Shown: positions 33,044-42,299, numbered from the stretch's first letter. The stretch: 64,000 nt of DNA from JACQZO01 sp964512325 (GCA_964512325.1 CAZEGN010000001.1:62001-126000); one strand, 5' to 3'. The notes: generated by a model not told the origin, from the sequence alone. Numbers and translations are program-made.

Positions 33044-34747
33044 ATGCGCAAAGCTCATACGTTTCTCTATACAGCGTTAGGCTTACTCACTCTCTTGAGC
33101 ACGAGTAATGTTGCCAATGCTATCGTTCTTGATCCTTCAATTTCACTCCTTTTGATTCCACCCACAGTAGAATCTGTTAGTCCAACCTTTAATGAACGCG
33201 TTGTTGTACCTGCCAGTACAAACTCAAAACGCACCATTGCAGTTCAATTTGACAGCAACATTGAATTTGTCGGCAATCCCCTCGATGCTGTAGTCGTGAC
33301 TAATATCGGTACAGGTAGTCCGATTCCGCTTGATGATGTCTCGATCCATAAGAACATGCTTTACATCTATAGTACAGCCTTCACGCATGATAGCACCGAT
33401 GGAACCGGATACACCGCCTGGCTTAATGGTTCTCGGATAAGACGCATTGGTGGAACAACAATGGCTGATGGTGGTCTTGGATGGGGATTTACTATTGCCA
33501 ATGGTTTTGACACTATTTTTCCACCAATTCATGAAAATATCCCTAAAATAACCATTAATCAAAATGTATTTAGTGGAGCAAATCTTGCTTTTAGTGGTAC
33601 TGATAGTCGACATGTAGTGTATCGAGTGTCAGTTACTAACAACAGTGAAGGTTACACAGTAAATAACTTAACAGTCAAAGCTGTTCTGCCTAGCGGCTTT
33701 GTATACGACAGCTTAACATTTGGTACAGATGTTACTGTAAGCGGTAGCCGTGTGCTTACTTTTAATATTGGCACACCAATTACACCTAGCAGTACCAAGA
33801 TCTTTGATTATCGAGTTAGTGTCCCTAGCACATTAGCTGATGGCGTTTATGATAGTAGTGCTATGGCTACAGCGGAGTTCTCTCCATCCGGTATTAATTC
33901 TGATCGCTACAGCCTCCCAGCAAGAATCAGTCATTTTGACGACAACCGAGCTGATGACGACAATGTGACTATTTCACACCTTACCCCTACCCCGACTCCC
34001 ACTCCAACGCCAACCACAACCGCAAGCCCAACGCCTTCTTCAACTTCAACACCCACATCAACCAGTACACCATCTGCGACACCAACCAGCACTAGCACAG
34101 CATTATCTCACCCCAGCTCTGATCCATTAACATGCCTCCGTCTTAATGGAGCGGTAGCGACAAGCTTCAGTGATGTGCCATCATCCTTGCTTGAAGCTCC
34201 ATATGTATCGTTTTTGAATACTACCGTGTTTGCAAGCAACCCCGATGTGCGTCTTTCTCGTGGTTATGCAAACGGCACCTTTGGTACAAATAACACCTTA
34301 ACTCGTTTTGAGTTAACTAAAATGGCCTTAGGAGCCAACTGTATTAATTACAATGAAAGCCCCGCCCCAAATCGAGCATTTAGTGACGTGCCTACTGATA
34401 ATTCTGAAATGTCATTAGTAATTGGAAAAGCAAAGTCACTTGGCATTGTGCAGGGTATTGGCAATCAATTTTTTCCTAATCGTCCAGTGAGTTATGGAGA
34501 AATGGTAAAAATTCTAGTTGGGTCAGGAGTCTATTTTGATCGCGGCACACCTACACGTACGCTCACACATACTTTAAGCGGCATTACTGATGAGTCTTTC
34601 CGCCAATTTGCTGAATACAGTGCACGAATGAATCTGGTTAATTTAAATGGTAGCGCTTTCCCTCAAAATGATTCCGTACAACGTCGTTATATGGCCCAAG
34701 CAGTAGCTCGTTATATCGCTTGGCTTAAAAACATTTCTCTTCTCTAA
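33044..34747 (+). CDS. Secreted S-layer homology (SLH) domain protein with Thr/Pro linker
   Basis: 567 residues. Signal peptide (MRKAHTFLYTALGLLTLLST... ending near NVANA); an Ig-like domain of the SbsA type (about 45-155); a DUF11-like domain (about 165-300, VYRVSVTNNSEGYTVNNLTVK); a low-complexity Pro/Thr/Ser linker (about 315-360); then two to three SLH repeats (FSDVPSSLLEAPYVSFL, RAFSDVPTDNSEMSLV with ITRFELTKMAL-type sequence LTRFELTKMALG, and VSYGEMVKILVGSG). SLH domains bind pyruvylated secondary wall polymers, so the protein is probably an envelope-attached surface layer component. The linker would be a natural O-glycosylation target. folD starts 4 nt downstream. Confidence 0.88.
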   Translation: MRKAHTFLYTALGLLTLLSTSNVANAIVLDPSISLLLIPPTVESVSPTFNERVVVPASTNSKRTIAVQFDSNIEFVGNPLDAVVVTNIGTGSPIPLDDVSIHKNMLYIYSTAFTHDSTDGTGYTAWLNGSRIRRIGGTTMADGGLGWGFTIANGFDTIFPPIHENIPKITINQNVFSGANLAFSGTDSRHVVYRVSVTNNSEGYTVNNLTVKAVLPSGFVYDSLTFGTDVTVSGSRVLTFNIGTPITPSSTKIFDYRVSVPSTLADGVYDSSAMATAEFSPSGINSDRYSLPARISHFDDNRADDDNVTISHLTPTPTPTPTPTTTASPTPSSTSTPTSTSTPSATPTSTSTALSHPSSDPLTCLRLNGAVATSFSDVPSSLLEAPYVSFLNTTVFASNPDVRLSRGYANGTFGTNNTLTRFELTKMALGANCINYNESPAPNRAFSDVPTDNSEMSLVIGKAKSLGIVQGIGNQFFPNRPVSYGEMVKILVGSGVYFDRGTPTRTLTHTLSGITDESFRQFAEYSARMNLVNLNGSAFPQNDSVQRRYMAQAVARYIAWLKNISLL

Positions 34748-34751
34748 AATC

Positions 34752-35546
34752 ATGTCTGCTGAGTTAATAGATGGTAAGAAGCTAGCTGAAGATTTTGTAA
34801 CAGAACTACGCCGCAAGTCCCCCATGAACCGGGGACTTGGCGTGGTTTTAATTGGTAATAACCCAGCTTCAGAAATTTATATAAAAAACAAACAGAGTCT
34901 TGCCGCTCGACTCAATATTCCTTTTGAAATTTTACGAGTCACTGAGTGGCAGGATATCACTCAGTTAAAAGATGCAATCACAACCTTCTCTGAACGCAGT
35001 GATCTCGCTGGCATTATTTTACAAATGCCATTGCCTGAAGGTTTACAAAGCCTTGCCAATGAACTACTTGAGTTAATTCCTGTTAACAAAGATGTTGATG
35101 GATTGCTTCCTCGATCCCCTTTTATTCCAGCAACTGCTCAAGGAGTAATGCATGCCCTAAAAAGCACTAAACAGCTATTAAGCGGTAAACATGCAGTGAT
35201 TCTTGGTCGCTCAAAACTAGTTGGTCGTCCATTGGTGGATTTATTGTTGGCGGAAAATTGCACTGTTACTATTGCCCACTCCTATACTATGGATTTACCA
35301 AATTTAACCAGGCAGGCTGATATATTAATCAGTGCTGTTGGTAAAGCAGGCCTTATAAAAGGCGACATGGTAAAAGCTGGCGTGATTGCAATTGATGTAG
35401 GTATTAATAGAATAGGTGATAAAATTATTGGCGATATAGTGTTTGATGAAGTAAAAGAAAAAGCGAGCTTCATCACCCCTGTACCAGGAGGAATCGGCCC
35501 GCTTACTGTTGCGTACCTGATGAACAATGTTTTATTAAGCGCCTAG
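34752..35546 (+). CDS. folD: Methylenetetrahydrofolate dehydrogenase/cyclohydrolase
   Basis: 264 residues, somewhat shorter than the usual 280-300. Conserved blocks: YIKNKQSLAARL with the catalytic Tyr-x3-Lys, GIILQMPLPEGL, PVNKDVDGLLP, the NADP-binding HAVILGRSKLVGRPLVDLLL and the C-terminal PVPGGIGPLTVAYLMNN. It interconverts 5,10-methylene- and 10-formyl-THF for purine, thymidylate and formyl-Met synthesis. It starts 4 nt after an SLH gene and likely shares its transcript. Its 3' end overlaps the convergent small gene by 12 nt. Confidence 0.96.
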   Translation: MSAELIDGKKLAEDFVTELRRKSPMNRGLGVVLIGNNPASEIYIKNKQSLAARLNIPFEILRVTEWQDITQLKDAITTFSERSDLAGIILQMPLPEGLQSLANELLELIPVNKDVDGLLPRSPFIPATAQGVMHALKSTKQLLSGKHAVILGRSKLVGRPLVDLLLAENCTVTIAHSYTMDLPNLTRQADILISAVGKAGLIKGDMVKAGVIAIDVGINRIGDKIIGDIVFDEVKEKASFITPVPGGIGPLTVAYLMNNVLLSA

Positions 35547-35996
35547 CTGTGCAATAGCTTGTTTTAATACAGCATTAAGACGTGCTCCTTCAGCCGCTCT
35601 ACCAAAGCGTCCTTCTCCAGCATCAGCTTGTGAAGGGCTATCTGTAAATGCACTCATTACTTGGCCCAATTCATTAATGAGATACATTTCGCTGCTTCGT
35701 TCGCGTGAAATAGTAATCAACATAGTTTCCCCTAAGCGTTGGACCTCAACATCGCCAATACCTAGGATAACACAACGTACAACATTTTTCTTACCCAGTA
35801 ACTTTTCTGCTAAAGCAGAACACTCCATACTAAGTCTAGCCACACGCTCTGCAGGAGCTGTGGGTTCTTCTTTCAGAGCAGCATGCACTCCAGCACGTAC
35901 CATAGCAACCCCACTATCTCGAGTGCGCACTATATCCATGGCATGAGGTGCAATGGGTGCTAACTCACTTGAATCTCTTTTGCTTAAATCTTTCAT
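35535..35996 (-). CDS. Conserved-looking hypothetical protein
   Basis: 153 residues, soluble, no signal peptide. The centre alternates strand-like segments (VVRCVILGIGDVEVQRLGET, MLITISRERSSEMYLINELG) with helices at both ends; the tail GEGRFGRAAEGARLNAVLKQ is helical. I do not recognise a family. It is convergent with folD, overlapping 12 nt. Upstream (35997-36106) a 110-nt AT-rich spacer separates it from the glycan operon. Confidence 0.6.
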   Translation of the reverse strand: MKDLSKRDSSELAPIAPHAMDIVRTRDSGVAMVRAGVHAALKEEPTAPAERVARLSMECSALAEKLLGKKNVVRCVILGIGDVEVQRLGETMLITISRERSSEMYLINELGQVMSAFTDSPSQADAGEGRFGRAAEGARLNAVLKQAIAQLGA

Positions 35997-36106
35997 AGTT
36001 TTCTTAAGTAATCATTTCATTATACATGGAATTTGGATGTTATGAATAGTGAGTTACTAGTTACACTTGCTGAATGAGGACAATTATTGCCGCACTGCAA
36101 TAAAAG

Positions 36107-37282
36107 TTACGTGCGATCCGTTTTGAATTGATGTAATTGTGGGGGAGAAAAGATTATCTTTACCAAAAAGTAGCAGAATTGAAGCAATCTCAGGTAAAAA
36201 CCAAGCAGATACAAAGCTAAATTCAAAAAAGAAAAACATTGTCTCCAAACCAGATGAATAATCGCAGGTATAATGAACAGGATGATAAACATTGGCCATG
36301 ATCGCCATAACAAATAGGGTGAAATAGCAATAGCAATGAACTCTAAAATGAATACTATATACCAGCAAATTCCAGCAACAGACTGCTTTAGGGTAAGCGA
36401 CACATGATATCTTTGTGCTAATGAAAAGTAGCAAAAAACGCCATGCAGTATCGGAATTATTTGCCGAAAGGCATTGCCTAAATTGGGTGGTGATTGAACT
36501 TGAGTAAAAAATGGCAGCGAGCGGTAAGCAACGCCTTTCCAGCGAAGCAAATACTGCAACGGAATATCATCAATTGGCTCAGGAAAAGCAGGCAGCTTGT
36601 CCCAAAGCTGCGGCGCTATCACCATAGTAGCGCCCATAGGATAATTCCAGCTAGCTGATGCTATCAATGAAGGAATATATTCCCACACGAAAACCCTTTC
36701 CAAATGGTGCAACATCAATGCTGCTACACTCTTACTATAAGCAGCAATCTTCGACACTGGCACAAAAGAGTAAATACAAGCATTACCCTTGTTAAGGAAA
36801 CTTCGATCTACTTGTATAAAGTCATCTATTGCGATACGCGCATCACAGTCAAAACAGACCACGTAAGGAAACTGTTGTTGCTGATACTTTGTGCGTACCC
36901 AGTGCAAACCAACATTTAACTGGGTCGCCTTCGTGCCCGTCATCTGGTGTGATTCTACTACATGAATACGCTCGCGAAAGCCTGAACCTTGCCTGTAAGC
37001 TTCAATATATTCAGCGGTATTATTGCTATCCCCTCTTTCTTTAATAGTAGTAATAAAAAGGAGCTGAATATTTTCTGAATAAGCAAGGAAAGATTCATAA
37101 TATTGCAGCGTATCGCGTATAATCTTTTGCTCCCGAAAAACCGGAAAAAGAAACACATAGCCATGTAGCACTGCTTTTGAAGGAGATAAGGGCGACGCTG
37201 TCCTTCGGCGCCAGCGCCAATTGCTCAATGTGATTGAAACAATGAAGACACGATACAGCAATATAATCGCGACTAGGTACAT
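36107..37282 (-). CDS. Membrane family-2 glycosyltransferase
   Basis: 391 residues. One N-terminal helix, a GT-A catalytic domain with FLFPVFREQKIIRDTLQYYE, the metal-binding VCFDCDARIAIDDF, and PEPIDDIPLQYLLRWKG (acceptor-site region, equivalent to the ED and QxxRW motifs of processive GT2 enzymes), then about four C-terminal helices. This arrangement is typical of processive or polyprenyl-linked synthases. The last gene of a five-gene minus-strand operon, its start overlaps the upstream kinase gene by 10 nt. Acceptor and donor are unknown. Confidence 0.85.
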   Translation of the reverse strand: MYLVAIILLYRVFIVSITLSNWRWRRRTASPLSPSKAVLHGYVFLFPVFREQKIIRDTLQYYESFLAYSENIQLLFITTIKERGDSNNTAEYIEAYRQGSGFRERIHVVESHQMTGTKATQLNVGLHWVRTKYQQQQFPYVVCFDCDARIAIDDFIQVDRSFLNKGNACIYSFVPVSKIAAYSKSVAALMLHHLERVFVWEYIPSLIASASWNYPMGATMVIAPQLWDKLPAFPEPIDDIPLQYLLRWKGVAYRSLPFFTQVQSPPNLGNAFRQIIPILHGVFCYFSLAQRYHVSLTLKQSVAGICWYIVFILEFIAIAISPYLLWRSWPMFIILFIIPAIIHLVWRQCFSFLNLALYLLGFYLRLLQFCYFLVKIIFSPPQLHQFKTDRT

Positions 37283-38130
37283 AGCGCTAATTGTGTTATT
37301 GCTTCATCTTTAAATGGATAGTCTTCTTGGTAGCCGCGGTACTCAAAGTATGACACAGCCGCCAGATACTCTATTCCCGTAAAGCAAAACAACTTCTCTC
37401 GCTCTAGGGCTTGTGGTTTACGCCCTAGGTAGGCTCCTAATAACTCAGTTGCCGCCAGAGCATCACTACCTAATACACGCCAGACAAACTTGGCCAAATC
37501 ACTGTATACATCTCCTTGACCAGTGCGCTCAAAGTCGAGCAATGCAAAAGGTTGCTCTGCTGCTTGTGCATAAAGAATATTACCGGCATTGAGGTCACCA
37601 TGGATTAAGTCGGCTGACCTCACCTCAAATGAATCTAAAGCGTTCTTTATACGTGCAGACATCTTTAAAGCCAAACTGCACTCTTCAGCTTTTAAATGCC
37701 GTGCAGAATGAAAGTTCTGCTCATAAAGTGCCAGCATTTTTCTGATATTACTCTTTGTCATTGTTGGAACAGGGAGTTGATGGAATGACTTTAGTGTATT
37801 GGCGAAGACAGGCAATTCTTGATCTAGCAAAGTGGACTTTTTTAAAGGTTGACCGACGAGAAACGTCATCATTAGTACTAGCCTTTGATCATCAGCATGT
37901 ATGAGTTTAGGCACTCGAAAATCCAGCTTATGACCGGCTAAAGTCTCAAGCCAGTACTTTTCAGCCTGATAATGCGCTGCTGTATCATATGCTTTGATGA
38001 CCCCAGACACATCTTCAGGCAGAGTGACCTCAAGTAAGCAATTTTGAAATGTACGACGCACCGACTTGATTTTCGCAGCCGGAAATAGGTCACTAATATG
38101 TTCTACCGATAGCAATGGCATGATAGGCAA
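37273..38130 (-). CDS. APH/choline-kinase-family small-molecule kinase
   Basis: 285 residues. The kinase-like fold is shown by the catalytic loop DLIHGDLNAGNILY and the metal-binding LLDFERTGQGDVYSDLAKFV, plus a weak nucleotide-binding N-lobe. The family phosphorylates aminoglycosides, choline, homoserine, or sugars. It sits between a histidine phosphatase gene (overlap up to 38 nt) and a glycosyltransferase gene, so a sugar or head-group substrate is more likely than an antibiotic (inference). The start could be ATG 38130 or the one nine nt later. Confidence 0.8.
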   Translation of the reverse strand: MPIMPLLSVEHISDLFPAAKIKSVRRTFQNCLLEVTLPEDVSGVIKAYDTAAHYQAEKYWLETLAGHKLDFRVPKLIHADDQRLVLMMTFLVGQPLKKSTLLDQELPVFANTLKSFHQLPVPTMTKSNIRKMLALYEQNFHSARHLKAEECSLALKMSARIKNALDSFEVRSADLIHGDLNAGNILYAQAAEQPFALLDFERTGQGDVYSDLAKFVWRVLGSDALAATELLGAYLGRKPQALEREKLFCFTGIEYLAAVSYFEYRGYQEDYPFKDEAITQLALCT

Positions 38131-38686
38131 GACTGTTATCTAAAAAGTAATGTGTTAATGAGCAATGAGGAATTTTCATGAGCAAGACTTCACGATCAAT
38201 ATGGCGCATATAGGCAATTGCAGCCCGAATAACATTTTCATGAGAAACTATCCCGATATTTTGATAGGTGCTTTCTTTTGCTAATCTCTCTAAAAACTTG
38301 CCCACCCGAATCTTTACATCATCGAGACTTTCCCCTTCTTGATGATGAAAGTGATAAGGATCTTCACGATAGGCCGCGTCCACCTCCGCAGGAATATCTT
38401 TAATATGAACATTAGTCATCAAACCGAAGTCTTGCTCTTTCAGCTCTTCACTCGTGATTAATGGAATACTTTTAGCTGCAGTTAAAATTTCTGCAGTTTC
38501 CTGAGCTCTGGTATTCGAGCTCACAAAAAGCACCTCTAAAGGTAGCATTTGTACCACTTTTGCCAGGCTCTTTGCCTCTGCTATTCCCTTTTCTGTTAAA
38601 GGCGAGTCACTGCGACCACCCATTAGTTTTTGTTCAAGATTTGCTTTGGTTTCACCATGACGGAAAAAGTAAATGTTTTTGGTCAT
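38093..38686 (-). CDS. Histidine phosphatase (phosphoglycerate mutase-like)
   Basis: 197 residues. The catalytic RHG motif is at the N-terminus (NIYFFRHGETKANLEQKLMG), followed by SDSPLTEKGIAEAKSLA, an acid/base region (LKEQDFGLM) and the second catalytic His in NIGIVSHENVIRA. The sequence resembles broad phosphatases of the CobC/PhoE type rather than true mutases. It overlaps the upstream fusion gene by 4 nt and the downstream kinase, implying translational coupling. In this operon it may remove phosphate from an intermediate made by the two kinases. Confidence 0.85.
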   Translation of the reverse strand: MTKNIYFFRHGETKANLEQKLMGGRSDSPLTEKGIAEAKSLAKVVQMLPLEVLFVSSNTRAQETAEILTAAKSIPLITSEELKEQDFGLMTNVHIKDIPAEVDAAYREDPYHFHHQEGESLDDVKIRVGKFLERLAKESTYQNIGIVSHENVIRAAIAYMRHIDREVLLMKIPHCSLTHYFLDNSLAYHAIAIGRTY

Positions 38687-40260
38687 AAAAGTTGATTAAG
38701 TAAGTAAAGCCCTTGCAAGAAAAACTGTTTTTTTAACGCTTTGTTCTCATAACAACGAATCATGCTTAAAAAGCAAAGCGCCTCAATCCACATCACATCC
38801 GCGATTGGAATCCGGTATTGATCCAATAAAGGTTGAATATTTTTGACCGATTGCCACATGTCAGTCGGCAATTCAAAGGAGAATGAGTTGTGACCGGTTT
38901 CTCGAAATTTCACCAAGCCTCGTTTTAAGTACTCATAGCCACCATGCAGTGAGTGCAGAAGTTTGGCTAAGTCATAACGGATATCACCATAAATTGAATA
39001 TTGATTACCCCAAGTACCACGAGGATCGACGAAGAAAAAAACATGAGCATAAGGGTCATACAAAATATTGGCGAGGTGCAAGTCACCATGAATAACTCTA
39101 ATCTTTGTTGTTTTAGCCAATTGTTTCGCCTTATTTAACAAAGTCTCATGTAGCTGTTCAAAGCCAATAACTTTTTTACCATTAAGTAACCAATACTTAA
39201 CTTCCGCAAGCTCTTTAGAATCTTGCTGCACCAAATCAATCACTCTTTGGCCATACATCCAATTCGTTTGAGCTTTACCAGCTAGCCAGTGTCCTGATTT
39301 GCTGTAGAAGTGCTTCTGCAATGAAGCCAGTAAACCTTGCCAAATATGACTTATTCCTTGATTTTGAATTCTTTCAAATAACGCATAATAAGCCAATGAC
39401 CGAACAGGAATATATCCTAGCTTTAGTTTGTGCGCCGTGCTTGATAACACTCGTGGCATTATTTCTGGCGCTTGAAAATGACGATAAAAGTATTGTTCAC
39501 GTTCAATATCACTGTGTTTTGTTTTTTTTATGACTACATTATCCTGACGAACAACCTGAACTTTCTTATAAGTAGAAAATGATTCAGTGAGAGCATGCAG
39601 GTGTTTAACATTTCCTATATCAGACCAATCTTTTCTAAGCCTTACCTGAATCCCATCTAATTGATTATAAGCCAATAAAAGGGTACTTATCTCTACATTC
39701 TCTCTATTTAGGGTAGCAAGTGCCTGACGAAATAATTGGGCCCGCTTAAAAAAGTAGCATCCGCACAGGGCAGTACCTGCCTCTGCAGTAGTTGGTTTAT
39801 CGACAATTGTATTTATTTCACCAGTCGCTGAAGAAGTTACTATCGCCCAAGCTGATGACTCTGCAACTTTTGCAGCGAGCACAAAGCTCTGAACAAAATC
39901 CTTTTCTTTAAATGGCTTCGTAAATAATGTATCAGCCAAGTGTATACATATCTCGTCTACATGCTGTAACTCTTCACTCGATTGGATAATAGCGGACAAC
40001 AAGCCGCTGGCATTTTCTTGAACGATCAACTTAATTGGCCAGCATTGCTGATAAGTGTGACATATCGTATCGAAGCGTTCTTTCTCATGTGGACTCACAA
40101 TGATAATCACCCCAGCCAATGATACTTGTTGATAAAGTGCTAATATTTTGGCAAGAATCGGCTCATCACCAAAAGGAACTAACACTTTCGGGTAAAAGTT
40201 ACTCAAAGGACTAAGCCGCGTTGCCAAGCCGGCAGTGGGAATAAGGAGGTATCTCTTCAT
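38683..40260 (-). CDS. Nucleotidyltransferase-kinase fusion protein
   Basis: 525 residues. Residues 1-230 are a sugar-phosphate/choline-phosphate nucleotidyltransferase: LIPTAGLATRLSPLSNFYPK (signature with Arg and Lys) and DEICIHLADTLFTKPF (metal-binding Asp). Residues about 260-525 are an APH-fold kinase with IRVIHGDLHLANILYDPYAH and FFVDPRGTWGNQYSIYGDIR. One polypeptide could thus phosphorylate a compound and activate it as an NDP derivative, as LicA plus LicC do for choline (analogy, not proof). It lies 3 nt after the oxidoreductase gene in the five-gene operon. Confidence 0.82.
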   Translation of the reverse strand: MKRYLLIPTAGLATRLSPLSNFYPKVLVPFGDEPILAKILALYQQVSLAGVIIIVSPHEKERFDTICHTYQQCWPIKLIVQENASGLLSAIIQSSEELQHVDEICIHLADTLFTKPFKEKDFVQSFVLAAKVAESSAWAIVTSSATGEINTIVDKPTTAEAGTALCGCYFFKRAQLFRQALATLNRENVEISTLLLAYNQLDGIQVRLRKDWSDIGNVKHLHALTESFSTYKKVQVVRQDNVVIKKTKHSDIEREQYFYRHFQAPEIMPRVLSSTAHKLKLGYIPVRSLAYYALFERIQNQGISHIWQGLLASLQKHFYSKSGHWLAGKAQTNWMYGQRVIDLVQQDSKELAEVKYWLLNGKKVIGFEQLHETLLNKAKQLAKTTKIRVIHGDLHLANILYDPYAHVFFFVDPRGTWGNQYSIYGDIRYDLAKLLHSLHGGYEYLKRGLVKFRETGHNSFSFELPTDMWQSVKNIQPLLDQYRIPIADVMWIEALCFLSMIRCYENKALKKQFFLQGLYLLNQLL

Positions 40261-40263
40261 AAT

Positions 40264-41532
40264 TTAATATGATTGCAAAACATGCTTTGCCGTAATGAGT
40301 GCCGCAAAGGTTGGATTAAATAGACCGGTTGAAGATAGAGTGGCTTGGCCAGCAATTGCTACATTCTTCATAAAGTGGACCCTCAACTGTTCATCTACAA
40401 CCTCTGGAAAAACAGCGCCTCCAGCCAAGTGTCCAGCAAAGAAAAATGGAAAATGCTGATTTAAAAGAACAACACGCTCATCTTGAAAGAAGTGTTTCTG
40501 CAAATAAGGCAATAACACTCTTCTTTGCTGACGTAGAGTATTAAGAAACACAGCGTTTAGGCTGGCTTTATCAGCCGATTTACCAGAAACTTGAAGACGG
40601 GAGTGGGCTAACTTGGGAAATTGATAAATGAGCGCGACCCGTAAAAAACATTGTTCAAAGTCCAAAGTCGCGTATTGTGGCAAGCGCATTCTGGTACGCT
40701 TTATTAATTCTTCTCTAGGTGGAGCGATATGGAACTCTAATCGATAGGGTATGTCTTGATAAGACCGGTCCTGATAGCAAAAACCAGGCAGTGTCGTTCT
40801 CGGCACAATGGTACCTGGCAGTAACAGACCAAAAGATGTTTGGGCATGATCTGAAAAGTATCTGCCGATCAGTTTATGAGCTCTTAACTTGTTCATCACA
40901 CAAGTACGAGCAAGCAAAGCAATGGTGCTAGGAGTATGACAGGCCAAAACAAACTGCTTTGCTGCAACAATCTTTTCTCGACCATGCTCATCAGTGCACA
41001 CCAGTTTTTTTGCCTCACCTTTTTCGATAATAAAGTACTGTGCCTGTAGGAATTGAGAATCGTCTGAGGAAAAACGCCACATTGGCTTTTGAAACCGCCA
41101 ATACTGATCATATGCGAGTCGCTCCATGAAGGTTGGCCCAGTAATTTCATGATGAGCACAGTGAAAGAACTGTGTCATGGCACCAGGAAATATGCTTTGC
41201 AAAGTAGCTACAAATTCTTTGTAAGCAGGCTGACTGATTAGTGAAGATAAACTTTTCAGTGCTAGCTCCTCTTTGAGTTCTTGTTCATATATTTGATACT
41301 TGTTCCAGGAAAAAGGAAAAATGTCTCTATCCTGTCTGGTAGGAAAAGAAAAAATGCCTGTCGCTTTTTCTTGCCAGGTGTCGTTTACACCCAAATAGTT
41401 TTCTATTTTATACTCACCGCTTGAATGATATTGTTGATTGTGTCCGCTAATCCAAAGCACATCACGACCAGCCAAATGATGTGCCAGGTATTTGCCAACA
41501 ATGCCGCTGCCGACAACACAAATTTCAGTCAT
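40264..41532 (-). CDS. GMC-type FAD-dependent oxidoreductase
   Basis: 422 residues. The FAD-binding Rossmann motif is at the N-terminus (EICVVGSGIVGKYLAHHLAG); the C-terminal part (GHLAGGAVFPEVVDEQLRVH and NVAIAGQATLSSTGLFNPTF) matches the GMC C-terminal signature with the catalytic-site region. GMC enzymes oxidise alcohol groups of sugars, cholines and others. Many Tyr/Phe/His residues and no signal peptide. First gene of a minus-strand operon with nucleotidyltransferase-kinase, phosphatase, kinase and GT2; it may supply or modify the sugar moiety. A perfect hairpin lies 1 nt upstream of the ATG. Confidence 0.78.
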   Translation of the reverse strand: MTEICVVGSGIVGKYLAHHLAGRDVLWISGHNQQYHSSGEYKIENYLGVNDTWQEKATGIFSFPTRQDRDIFPFSWNKYQIYEQELKEELALKSLSSLISQPAYKEFVATLQSIFPGAMTQFFHCAHHEITGPTFMERLAYDQYWRFQKPMWRFSSDDSQFLQAQYFIIEKGEAKKLVCTDEHGREKIVAAKQFVLACHTPSTIALLARTCVMNKLRAHKLIGRYFSDHAQTSFGLLLPGTIVPRTTLPGFCYQDRSYQDIPYRLEFHIAPPREELIKRTRMRLPQYATLDFEQCFLRVALIYQFPKLAHSRLQVSGKSADKASLNAVFLNTLRQQRRVLLPYLQKHFFQDERVVLLNQHFPFFFAGHLAGGAVFPEVVDEQLRVHFMKNVAIAGQATLSSTGLFNPTFAALITAKHVLQSY

Positions 41533-41533
41533 A

Positions 41534-41567
41534 AATCACTTTACCTGCTCTACAGGTTAAAGTGATT
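41534..41567 (-). promoter_or_regulatory. Inverted repeat at the start of the GMC operon
   Basis: AATCACTTTA-CCTG ... CAGG-TTAAAGTGATT, a 14-bp stem with one bulged nucleotide and a 5-nt loop, ending just before the ATG at 41532. It has no T run. It overlaps the place where the -10 should be by the window's rule, so it may be a repressor site or a translation-controlling hairpin. Confidence 0.5.
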
Positions 41568-41669
41568 AAGAGCATGAACCTAGCAATTTAAAATTAAGAT
41601 TTTGTGATTCTTCACTACTTTTTAATAGTGATCAAGAACATTATTCTAGAGCCATAGAAGAGTACTAGT

Positions 41670-42299
41670 CTACAAAAACTCTTTGCACTTTTCTACCACT
41701 GCAGCAGCCATTTCATCACTCCATTGATGGGTATGTTTAGATAAAACTGTAGCATCGGTCACCAGCGCACGTGCAATTTCCAATTGGTCCAAAGGTGGAA
41801 CGAAAAGATCATTTTCAGCAAATACAAGATTTACCGAGCCCGCTACTGCATGATACGTATAGTTGGTAATCAGACCGGGACACGCTAACACCACTTTTTT
41901 TACCAATTTCGGTGTAAACAAATGAGCCAATAAGCTAATAATTGCTCCCTGGCTATATCCTACTAGTATCACCTCCTTATAATATCGTTGTATTGCTGAC
42001 ACCATACCTCCTACATGATCTAGTGCTAGCTCGATATCATCAATATCAAGCTCCATAGGCAGTTCAACATGGCTTCCCTTAAGCTTTGATAAAATACGAC
42101 ACCAATAATACCGCTCACTGCTAGTTCTTCTTAGTCCTACTGCAGCCATAACATCTGCTCGAATATGTTGCTGTAACTGCTCTACCTTTTTGGCTGTTTC
42201 AGCCAAAGAAACAAATGCACCATCTAGAAAAAGTACCGCACTGGCCGTTCTTTTATCAACAGGAAGCGACTCGATATCTTTTATGTCTCTTAGTAACAC
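41670..42299 (-). CDS. Small alpha/beta hydrolase
   Basis: 209 residues from GTG 42299. The nucleophile elbow is VILVGYSQGAIIS, with Asp and His later in the chain (FAENDLFVPPLDQL; SKHTHQWSDEMA). The fold resembles phospholipase/carboxylesterase (FrsA or YpfH type) enzymes. A TTG at 42323 gives a longer frame but would fall on a TATACT box (minus, 42328-42323); that -10 ends 23 nt before the GTG, which fits the local rule, so I choose the GTG. Substrate unknown. Confidence 0.72.
   Translation of the reverse strand: MLLRDIKDIESLPVDKRTASAVLFLDGAFVSLAETAKKVEQLQQHIRADVMAAVGLRRTSSERYYWCRILSKLKGSHVELPMELDIDDIELALDHVGGMVSAIQRYYKEVILVGYSQGAIISLLAHLFTPKLVKKVVLACPGLITNYTYHAVAGSVNLVFAENDLFVPPLDQLEIARALVTDATVLSKHTHQWSDEMAAAVVEKCKEFL

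Noticed and set aside
33984..34110. Short direct repeats (CCNACN units) that resemble a CRISPR or microsatellite
   Set aside because: They encode the Pro/Thr linker of the SLH protein; no spacers. No CRISPR array was seen anywhere in the window.
36084..36434. A 116-residue minus-strand ORF at the 3' end of the GT2 gene
   Set aside because: It is a frame shadow of the C-terminal membrane helices of the GT2 protein.
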